13,539 nt of DNA from the NCBI GenBank assembly GCA_946481475.1, contig CAMLOB010000037.1, positions 1-13,539 on the forward strand. The letters are read 5' to 3'. The position numbers and the translations under genes were made by a program. The notes beneath the pieces are model-generated. The model was not told the origin of the DNA. It was given only the letters and a program-made list of their open reading frames with translations, and made no database searches. Positions 1 to 6,481 of the stretch are shown in pieces. The DNA is from an uncultured Chlorobiota bacterium (lineage in GTDB: Bacteria > Bacteroidota > Kapaibacteriia > OLB7). Position 1 is the first letter of the stretch. Every line of letters starts with the position of its first letter.

Positions 1-1380
1 GCTGAGATAGACCCGATCATGCAGCATGTTCACGTTGATGACCGACACGTCCGGCCGGTATCCCTCGGCATACTGCAGGTACATCGTCCCGGCAAGGAAA
101 ATATCCCAGCGCGTCGTCAGCAGCACGGAGTTCTTCGGAAGCGGATCGATGATATTCCGCGCCAGGTCCTCCACCATCGTGTTGTCGCTCTGATCGACCC
201 GACCGTAATGCAGCGCTCCGGCGGCAATCACCGAGAGGACACCGAGTCCGAGAGCCGCAGTCCTGCCGAAGCGCTGCAGAAGTCCCCACAGACCGAACAT
301 ACTCCAGATACCGACCGTCAGCGTGGCGGTCATGAAGTAGGGTTCGATCTCCTTGATGGCATACATACCGGAGTAGACCAGACAGAAGAGAAAAAGAAGT
401 GCGGTGAAGATACCGACCGACAGAGAGCGCCGGAACAGCACCACAATGCCGACGAGGGCGAGGATCAGACCGACGTAAACGAACTCCGACGGAAGCGTCG
501 CGAAGTACCAACCGAGTTGATCGTCCAGCACCGACGGCCGGAACATCAACTGTCGGAACTGTTCGCCGGTGATGTGATCGAGGAAGCGGGGTAGCGTCGT
601 CACGTGTCCCCAGTTGATCGCCGGATCGGCAGCCGCGCGGATCGGCAGATAGAGATAGGGAAGCAGCCCCAGCAGGAACCCCGGCACAAGGGCAAGGATG
701 CGCCGGAAGGCCGATGCGGTAAGACCAAACGTGTTGAAGAAGAGATAGAGGAAGGCCGGAGCAAGAATCACGATCGTCATGTGATTGGCAAAGGCGAGCC
801 CCAGAACAAAGGAAAATCCCCAAGCTCCACGTGACGGCGGCCATTCTCTCCCCGACTTCGCACCCAGTTCCCCGTTCAGATAGTTCAGGAACATCAGCAT
901 CACCAGCGGCAGCAGCAATGCGTGGAGTGCATATGCCTCGAACCCGGTCCCCTGACTCCACCAGACCGTCGTCATGGAGACAAGCAAGGCGGCCGGAACC
1001 GCGACGGCGAGGATCTCTCCTTCCCCTCTCGTCTTCTCAGACAACGTCTCGTCCGGCTCCGCCGTCGGCACCACGGCCAGAGGACGAAGAAGGCGGGCAA
1101 AGAGAAGAGTCATCACCCCGGTGCCGGCGCCGGTCATCAGGGCGGCCAGGATGTTCAATGCAATGATATCACGTCCCGGAATCAGGAGCGTCGCCACGTG
1201 CCCCAGAATCATCAGCAGAGGATAGCCGGTCGGGTGAGGGACGCCGAGAATCGAGGCCGAGGCGGCCATCTCGCCGCTGTCGATAAACCCGAAGGTTCGG
1301 TTCATCGTGAGAAGACAAAGAATCGTCACGAGGAGACCTGCGCCGAGAGCCGCAAGCCGGATCAGTCGTCTGTTCGCCAT
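1..1380 (-). CDS. DUF2723 (GT117/TMEM260-like) multi-pass membrane protein, 3' end cut by window edge
   Basis: An open frame of 460 codons reads from ATG at 1380 to base 1 with no stop, so the C-terminus is missing. The start MANRRLIRLAALGAG leads into a first membrane segment. It is followed by FIDSGEMAASASILGVPHP (about residues 32-50), the DSGE...HP.GYPL signature of DUF2723, and then by a WWSQGTGFEAYALHALL segment (about 140-156). Many hydrophobic helices follow to about residue 390, then a soluble part begins (RNIIDPLPKNSVLLTT...). DUF2723 is classed as glycosyltransferase GT117, and the animal homologue TMEM260 is a protein O-mannosyltransferase. By analogy with GT-C enzymes, Asp34/Glu37 in the first external loop could be catalytic; that is inference. 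The bacterial substrate is unknown. It is divergent from the DUF368 transporter gene. No Shine-Dalgarno is seen before the ATG; the upstream bases are AT-rich. Confidence 0.9.
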   Translation of the reverse strand, partial: MANRRLIRLAALGAGLLVTILCLLTMNRTFGFIDSGEMAASASILGVPHPTGYPLLMILGHVATLLIPGRDIIALNILAALMTGAGTGVMTLLFARLLRPLAVVPTAEPDETLSEKTRGEGEILAVAVPAALLVSMTTVWWSQGTGFEAYALHALLLPLVMLMFLNYLNGELGAKSGREWPPSRGAWGFSFVLGLAFANHMTIVILAPAFLYLFFNTFGLTASAFRRILALVPGFLLGLLPYLYLPIRAAADPAINWGHVTTLPRFLDHITGEQFRQLMFRPSVLDDQLGWYFATLPSEFVYVGLILALVGIVVLFRRSLSVGIFTALLFLFCLVYSGMYAIKEIEPYFMTATLTVGIWSMFGLWGLLQRFGRTAALGLGVLSVIAAGALHYGRVDQSDNTMVEDLARNIIDPLPKNSVLLTTRWDIFLAGTMYLQYAEGYRPDVSVINVNMLHDRVYLS

Positions 1381-1481
1381 CTGGTTGTATTGCTTGAAAT
1401 CGTTCGTGCCTGAGTCGCGAAGATACGGAGCGAAGAGCTGACTCTCGTATATTTGTCCCCTTCCGGAAGAGTCATCACAAT

Positions 1482-1560
1482 CTTGGTGGCTTCTTTGTGT
1501 CCTTGGTGTCTTGGTGGTGATTCACCACAAAGACACAAAGGACACAAAGAAGCCACGAAG
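1482..1560. repeat. 79-bp near-perfect palindrome of CACAAAG-type units
   Basis: The arms at 1482-1520 and 1522-1560 are reverse complements at 36 of 39 positions, with a single T at 1521 between them. The right arm is built from the short units CCACAAAG, ACACAAAG, GACACAAAG and CCACGAAG; the left arm is its mirror. The element ends 22 bases before the DUF368 ATG, so a transcript starting upstream would carry a very stable hairpin in its leader. No T-run follows the hairpin on either strand, which argues against a standard intrinsic terminator. Related degraded copies occur near 11545-11650 and 12575-12632. Confidence 0.85.
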
Positions 1561-1582
1561 GGAAAGCACAATTATTCAATTC

Positions 1583-2566
1583 ATGGCAGAACGACAGAGC
1601 AACTCCATCGCCACGGAACGGCGAACCCTGAAAGATTATCTCGGACTCGGCGCGCGTGGAATGGCCATGGGGGCCTGCGACGTGATCCCGGGGGTCTCCG
1701 GCGGAACGATGGCATTCATCCTCGGCATCTACGAAGAACTGATCTCCTCGATCCGCGCCATCGGTCGACCGGAATTTCTGAAAGCCCTTATGCAGTTGAG
1801 ACTGGGAGATGCCGTCCGCGCAATCAACCTCCCCTTCCTCGCATCGGTCCTCGCCGGCATCCTGATCGCCATCGTCTCGCTTGCGAAACTGATGACATGG
1901 CTGCTGGAGAACCAACCGGTCTACCTCTGGAGCTTCTTCTTCGGACTGATCCTCGCCTCGGTCCTCGTCGTCAGCAAACGGATCCCGAAGTGGAACCCGT
2001 TGCTGATCGTCTCCCTCCTGCTGACCGCCGTTGCGGCGTACTTCCTGGTCGGGCTTGTTCCGGCACAGACGCCGGACGGACTCTGGTTCATCTTCCTCAG
2101 CGGCGCGCTGGCGATCTGCGCGATGATCCTTCCGGGCATCTCCGGTTCGTTCATCCTTCTTCTGCTGAGCAAATACCAGTACATCGTCGGACGGGTGGCG
2201 AAGATCAGCGACGGGACGATAACTCTTGAAGATGCAGGGGTACTCTTCACATTCGCCCTCGGATGCGGCATCGGCCTGATTACCTTCGCCCAGCTTCTCG
2301 GCTGGCTCTTCAAGCGCTACCACGATCTGACCGTGGCGATGCTGACCGGACTGATGTTGGGAAGTCTGAGAAAAGTCTGGCCCTGGAAGGAGACGCTTGA
2401 GACGATCATCGACCGGCACGGCAATCCGATTCCGGTCGTCGAGCAGAACATTCTTCCCGGTTTCGGGACGGAGTTCCTGATCGCCGTCGGGCTGGCCGTC
2501 GTCGGATTCGTCGTCGTCATCCTGATCGAGCGGATGGGGATGAAGGATATGGGGGATCATGTCTGA
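1583..2566 (+). CDS. DUF368 family membrane protein, polyprenyl-phosphate transporter (PopT-like)
   Basis: A 327-residue multi-pass membrane protein. The two halves each carry the family's glycine-rich signature: DVIPGVSGGTMAF (residues 33-45) and ILPGISGSFILLLL (182-195). A conserved LTGLMLGSLRKVWPW lies near 254-268. DUF368 proteins have been identified as undecaprenyl-phosphate translocases (PopT), which return the lipid carrier to the inner leaflet for reuse in cell-envelope polymer synthesis. I chose ATG at 1583 (MAERQSNS). An in-frame upstream GTG at 1511 adds 24 residues that are only the translated palindromic repeat (HHKDTKDTKK), so that longer start looks false. No Shine-Dalgarno is visible; the 20 bases before the start are AT-rich. 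The gene is divergent from the GT117-like gene, which fits carrier recycling but does not prove it. It is the only plus-strand gene here. Confidence 0.9.
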   Translation: MAERQSNSIATERRTLKDYLGLGARGMAMGACDVIPGVSGGTMAFILGIYEELISSIRAIGRPEFLKALMQLRLGDAVRAINLPFLASVLAGILIAIVSLAKLMTWLLENQPVYLWSFFFGLILASVLVVSKRIPKWNPLLIVSLLLTAVAAYFLVGLVPAQTPDGLWFIFLSGALAICAMILPGISGSFILLLLSKYQYIVGRVAKISDGTITLEDAGVLFTFALGCGIGLITFAQLLGWLFKRYHDLTVAMLTGLMLGSLRKVWPWKETLETIIDRHGNPIPVVEQNILPGFGTEFLIAVGLAVVGFVVVILIERMGMKDMGDHV

Positions 2567-2574
2567 GTGTGGGA

Positions 2575-2633
2575 GGTAGCCGCAGGTCCCTCCACAGCGG
2601 GCCTTCGGCTTCAGCCTGCGGCAGGATGGCTAC
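2575..2633. repeat. Imperfect inverted repeat downstream of DUF368
   Basis: GCCGCAGG (2579-2586) is perfectly complementary to CCTGCGGC (2615-2622). An alternative outer pairing joins GGTAGCC (2575-2581) with GGCTAC (2628-2633). A small inner hairpin GGCT-TC-AGCC lies at 2607-2616. It starts nine bases after the DUF368 stop, in the gap between two convergent genes, so it could end or protect either transcript. No T-run follows it, so I do not call it an intrinsic terminator. The nested GCCGCAGG/CCTGCGGC layout looks like a REP-type palindromic repeat, but no second copy is in this window. The rest of the 2567-2795 gap shows nothing I can support. Confidence 0.5.
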
Positions 2634-2795
2634 GGAAAGAAAATGCTCGACGGTATAACCTGAACAACGAAGAGCATGCCGACGGGATGAACATCTACGG
2701 AAGCATCGCATAACCGATAGGACAACTTCCCCCGATAGCGCAGCCTGAAGAGCTGTGTCTGTCCTTCCAAACCTACCGATCGAACCGGCCTCTTC

Positions 2796-5700
2796 TCAGA
2801 AGAACGCCCGCACCTCCATCTGTCCGGTGTGGATCACCCGGTCGCTCGGCGGTTCGGCCCGGCCGGTGTAGGTGACCGAGGCCTGGATGTTCGCTCCGAA
2901 ACGATAGTCGAACCCGAGCCGCCCCACCCAGGTGGTGCCGATGCCGTAGCCGTCGGTTAACTGAAAAGGGAGCGTGAAGATATCCCCCCCCTGCAAATTG
3001 CTCCCGCTGACCACCGTCCGCTCCAGCGTCGCCCGGAGTCGTCCCTTCGTCTCGATGGAATAGATTGCCCGTATCTCGTTGCCGGTCAGGAAGGTGGAGC
3101 GGGGCGTTGCCGGGAAGACGTCGTCGGCCGAGCGGATAGTGAAGATCCAGCCAAGCTCCAGCGAACGCTCCGGACGATAACTGAAATCGGTCTGGAACTG
3201 CAACGCTTCCAGATCGAACGCACGGCTCGCATCAAGATCAGCACCGAGAAGCGACCGGTCCTCCAGCGATGCGTCAAGTTGCAGACCGATATCGGTCGTC
3301 GGGTTCCACCGCAGACGGAGCGAACGTTCCAGATCGGCCGAACGCTCCAGAGCGTTGAACAGACGGGTGACGCCGCTCCGCTTCAGCAACCGGAGTCGCG
3401 CGGAGAACTCCCGGCTCTTCTCAAACAGGTTGATGTCCTGCTGAATCAGTGCGTTGCCGAGGAGCGTGGTCGAGTCGTTCTGGAACGCTCCGAAATTCAA
3501 CAGATAGATGTCGCTCTCGTTTTCGGTGTTGCTCTTCTCCTCGATCCGCAGAAACGTCTCGGTCGTCACCGGCTTCAGCAGCCGACCGAGCGTGGTGCTG
3601 TCGCTCAGAAAATCTTCGGGAGAAATTTTCAGTCGGATGGAGGATTCAAGGTTGATCACCGGAAACAACTGCTCGGTCGGCAGGTTGACCCGAACGTATT
3701 CCCCGTCGTCGGCAATCGTCTCGCGGAATTCGTTTTCGGTCTGCACGCCGTTTGAGTCCAGATCCTGCCAGATGTACTGTCCCTGTCCGACCGGAACACG
3801 CACATAAATCCGCTGCAACCGGGCGGCCTGCTCGGTCTGGACTTCATAGACTCCTTCAATTTCCAATCCCCGGTTCAGTCCGGTCCAGCGCGTATCGGAA
3901 CGGGCAAGAATCGAGACGTTTTCCAGACGGCTGAGCGGATCGACGCCCGGAACGCTGTCGTAGGTCTTCCGCCGATAGGTGAAGTCGAGTGTGGAACGAA
4001 GCGAGCGGATCCCGGTCAGCTCACCGTTCAGCCGGAACGTCTGCGCATCGCCGTCGTGGATGAATCTGGTTCCCCCAATCTCCGGATCGAACCGGGCCGA
4101 ATCGTCGCTGCGATAGCGAAGCGAAGCGACGGTACGGAAGAGAGGAAAGTCGACGACCAGATCGGGTCCGGCCTCCACAAAGCGGAACGCCCCCTGAAGG
4201 AGCGTGTCGGGTCCGGGACGAAGGTTGTCCCGGTGCTGATGTTCGACACGAAATCCGGGCGTGACTCTCCCGAGCCGATAGCTGACGCCCCCTCTCCCTT
4301 TTATCCAGTCACTCTCGGTCTTCCCGCCGAGCGTGTCGTTCGAGGCGATCAGTTCCAGAGCGTAGTCGGCCGCCACGGGAATATTCCTGTCTGCAAAGCG
4401 TGCGGCATAATCATGACGGAATGAGGAGAAGAAATCTCCCCGGTCCAGATGTCCGAGACCGACGGTAAGATCGAGCGAACGGATCGGCCTCCACTCCAGA
4501 CGTCCTTCGGCAATGATATCATCGTAGCCGAGTTCGCCGATTCTTCCTGCGGCATTCCAGCGTCGGTCGAATTCCGGTTCGGCAATCCGGTTGATCCCCT
4601 GGAACCCCTCGCCGACAAAACGGAGCGTGGAAGTCCCCCGCATCCAGCCGAGATTTGCTCCGGCGACGGTGACCGAATCCCCTTCGAGAAGGGCCGTCCC
4701 CTTCAGCGCCATGCCGTTCCGTTGCGCTCCGGGATCACTGCTGAACCTGTTCAGATCGGTTCCGCTGAAAGCCGCCTCTCCGCTTATGACCACTCCCCGG
4801 GCAGGTTGAAGCCCGAGCGCCACGGCTCCGACCTGCTGAAGTCCGGGAAGAGGGAGATAGACGACCGGCAGATATTCCCCGGCCCCCTTGCCGACAAATT
4901 CATACTGACCGAAGGCGACGTTCCGGTAGTCCCCGCGACCGTTGATTGCGCGGTTGAACAGGACGTCGTAGACCGCTTCGCTGCTGGAGGGATCGTAGAC
5001 GAAGATCGAATCGGGCAGCCCGTTGATCGTCGTGTCGATCCGCCTGTAGAGTCCGCTTGCCGTATCGCTTCTTCCGACGAAGACCACACCGCTGCGGACC
5101 GCTCCGGCCGGATCGGCTCCGGCGGCGGCAAGCAGGGTACGATCTTCTTCGCTCAGCTCAAGATCGATCGGCGAGTCCTGATTGTCCGCCTCGCGCACAT
5201 AGCTCGCCGTCACGCGCAACGCACTGTCGACGAAGAGTCCGGTGTGAGAGGCGGCAAGAAAGGAGCGTGAGTAGCGGCGGTCGCTGTACTCGAAATCGAC
5301 GACGATTTCGTTGAAGCCGGTAATCGGTCTGCGGGGCTGGAAGAAGATTTCTCCGGTCGCGTAATCGATCACATAGTCGTTCTCCCGTCCGCGAATCATC
5401 AGCACTCCGTCGACAAAGATCCTTTCGGTTCCGGCCAGCACGATGATGTCCCGCTCTCCGTTCGGACCGGTCAGCCGGTAGGGGCCCTGATCTCCCTCCC
5501 GCCCCTGAAACTCCTGCGTCCTGAACTTCCCCGGCGAGACGGCGGCGACAAGCTGGGTCTGACCGACATCGCCGAACTTCCCGAGAACTTTTCCCCCCTG
5601 AAGCTTTCGCGAGAAGCCGGTATACTCGGTCAGGTCGTGCGAGGCGAAGAACTTGCCGAGCGTCCCGTCGGCAACGGGAGAGCGGACTTCAAAGAAGATA

Positions 5701-6320
5701 TTGTCGACCTCCCGGAGAGTCTGCGTGTTCCCCTCCGGCTGGATCGGCGTCTGCTCGTCGGTCAGCGCACCGACCACTTCCACATCCTCGGTGATGTTTC
5801 CGCTGAACTGCAGGCGGAGTCCGCTCTGCACGGTCAGGTCGCGATTCGAGCCGACGGTAATTCCTCTGGTAATCGAACCGGAGCGCTGGAAATCCCTGCC
5901 GAAGATGCCGGTGGCGGTCAGTCCTCCTCCGCTGTCGGTCCGCTCGGCCAGCGTCTGTTCCCGGCCGGTCGAGTCGGTGATCGTCACCAGTTCCCGTGTG
6001 AAGATTTCGCGGGGGATAGTGATCGGAAAGTAGGAGTAGTCGGCAGTCAGACGGAGCGTGTCGGGGAGAACTCTCAGGGAATCGCCGAGTGTAAGCGTGC
6101 CGAAACGGAAGTCGAGACGATAGTCGACCGAATCCCGCAGGAGCATGCCGGAAGCATCGCGAAGAGCAAAGCTCTCCCCGATCAGGAATTCATGCGGAAG
6201 GGAAACGACCGAATCGCCCGGAGGAATCACCACCTCCACCGTCGAGGAGATCCCCTGACCGTACAAAACCAGGCTCCCCGAAAGGAACATCACGATATGC
6301 AGCAGCAGATGCCGGACCAT
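2796..6320 (-). CDS. Large exported outer-membrane barrel-type protein, function unknown
   Basis: A 1174-residue protein. Residues 1-23 (MVRHLLLHIVMFLSGSLVLYG...) look like a Sec signal peptide. Residues about 137-230 form a block (SITRGITVGSNRD, QFSGNITEDVEV, TPIQPEGNTQTL) of a kind I recall from large uncharacterised surface proteins of Bacteroidota, Ignavibacteria and related FCB phyla. Residues about 278-350 form another (GPYRLTGPNGER, RENDYVIDYATGEIFF, VDFEYSDRRYSRSF). From about 480 on, alternating polar and hydrophobic strands (for example SLDLTVGLGHL, GRLEWRP) suggest a long beta-barrel. The last residues are MEVRAFF, with the terminal Phe usual for Bam-inserted barrels. DLDSNGVQTENE (853-864) matches the 12-residue EF-hand calcium loop spacing. 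No TonB box, plug or T9SS C-terminal domain is recognised. It lies downstream of the Fe-S gene across a 155-bp repeat-filled gap. Transport, adhesion or secretion are all possible. Confidence 0.85.
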   Translation of the reverse strand: MVRHLLLHIVMFLSGSLVLYGQGISSTVEVVIPPGDSVVSLPHEFLIGESFALRDASGMLLRDSVDYRLDFRFGTLTLGDSLRVLPDTLRLTADYSYFPITIPREIFTRELVTITDSTGREQTLAERTDSGGGLTATGIFGRDFQRSGSITRGITVGSNRDLTVQSGLRLQFSGNITEDVEVVGALTDEQTPIQPEGNTQTLREVDNIFFEVRSPVADGTLGKFFASHDLTEYTGFSRKLQGGKVLGKFGDVGQTQLVAAVSPGKFRTQEFQGREGDQGPYRLTGPNGERDIIVLAGTERIFVDGVLMIRGRENDYVIDYATGEIFFQPRRPITGFNEIVVDFEYSDRRYSRSFLAASHTGLFVDSALRVTASYVREADNQDSPIDLELSEEDRTLLAAAGADPAGAVRSGVVFVGRSDTASGLYRRIDTTINGLPDSIFVYDPSSSEAVYDVLFNRAINGRGDYRNVAFGQYEFVGKGAGEYLPVVYLPLPGLQQVGAVALGLQPARGVVISGEAAFSGTDLNRFSSDPGAQRNGMALKGTALLEGDSVTVAGANLGWMRGTSTLRFVGEGFQGINRIAEPEFDRRWNAAGRIGELGYDDIIAEGRLEWRPIRSLDLTVGLGHLDRGDFFSSFRHDYAARFADRNIPVAADYALELIASNDTLGGKTESDWIKGRGGVSYRLGRVTPGFRVEHQHRDNLRPGPDTLLQGAFRFVEAGPDLVVDFPLFRTVASLRYRSDDSARFDPEIGGTRFIHDGDAQTFRLNGELTGIRSLRSTLDFTYRRKTYDSVPGVDPLSRLENVSILARSDTRWTGLNRGLEIEGVYEVQTEQAARLQRIYVRVPVGQGQYIWQDLDSNGVQTENEFRETIADDGEYVRVNLPTEQLFPVINLESSIRLKISPEDFLSDSTTLGRLLKPVTTETFLRIEEKSNTENESDIYLLNFGAFQNDSTTLLGNALIQQDINLFEKSREFSARLRLLKRSGVTRLFNALERSADLERSLRLRWNPTTDIGLQLDASLEDRSLLGADLDASRAFDLEALQFQTDFSYRPERSLELGWIFTIRSADDVFPATPRSTFLTGNEIRAIYSIETKGRLRATLERTVVSGSNLQGGDIFTLPFQLTDGYGIGTTWVGRLGFDYRFGANIQASVTYTGRAEPPSDRVIHTGQMEVRAFF

Positions 6321-6380
6321 CAGAACAGCAATGTCGGCGGGAAGAAGACAGGAAACAAGGGGGAAATGGAGGAGAGTTGA

Positions 6381-6481
6381 GAGTTCGTAGAGTTCTTGGA
6401 GAAAAGAGTTCGTAGAGTTAAAGAAGAACTATCCTGCCTCTCTATAAACTCTACGAACTCCTCTCTCTATAAACTCTACGA
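6381..6481. repeat. Inverted arms of 25-bp-period direct repeats (GTAGAGTT type)
   Basis: GAGTTCGTAGAGTT occurs at 6381-6394 and again at 6406-6419, a 25-bp period. The other arm has CTCTCTATAAACTCTACGA at 6438-6456 and 6463-6481, a perfect 19-base repeat with the same 25-bp period, in inverse orientation. The inner copies pair perfectly over 14 bp (6406-6419 with 6447-6460). The outer copies pair over 10 bp (6385-6394 with 6472-6481). The right end reaches into the Fe-S gene: its stop codon TAG (6476-6478) lies within the outer unit. The repeat occupies most of the gap to the next gene and is unrelated in sequence to the CACAAAG palindromes. Confidence 0.8.

Noticed and set aside
17..961. 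314-residue minus-strand open frame
   Set aside because: It is a shifted-frame shadow of the DUF2723 gene; the true frame shows the DSGE motif and membrane helices and is open to the window edge.
1448..1455. TATATTTG, matching the Bacteroidota -7 consensus TAnnTTTG, pointing to DUF368
   Set aside because: No TTG at a suitable distance upstream, so I cannot support a promoter from one half-site.
1511..1582. Upstream GTG start for DUF368
   Set aside because: The added residues are only the translated palindromic repeat; DUF368 similarity begins after the ATG at 1583.
2567..2713. In-frame open stretch of 48 codons after the DUF368 TGA, ending RRYNLNNEEHADGMNIYGSIA-like
   Set aside because: It passes through an inverted repeat, has no family match and no sign of recoding; chance openness is the simpler reading, although the last 20 codons look somewhat gene-like and could be a remnant.
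4449..5270. 273-residue plus-strand open frame inside the surface-protein gene
   Set aside because: Antisense shadow of a long high-GC coding frame; no features of its own.
6381..6481. Possible small CRISPR array because of the 25-bp period
   Set aside because: Only two units per arm, arms are inverted, there are no spacers of constant length, and no cas genes are present.
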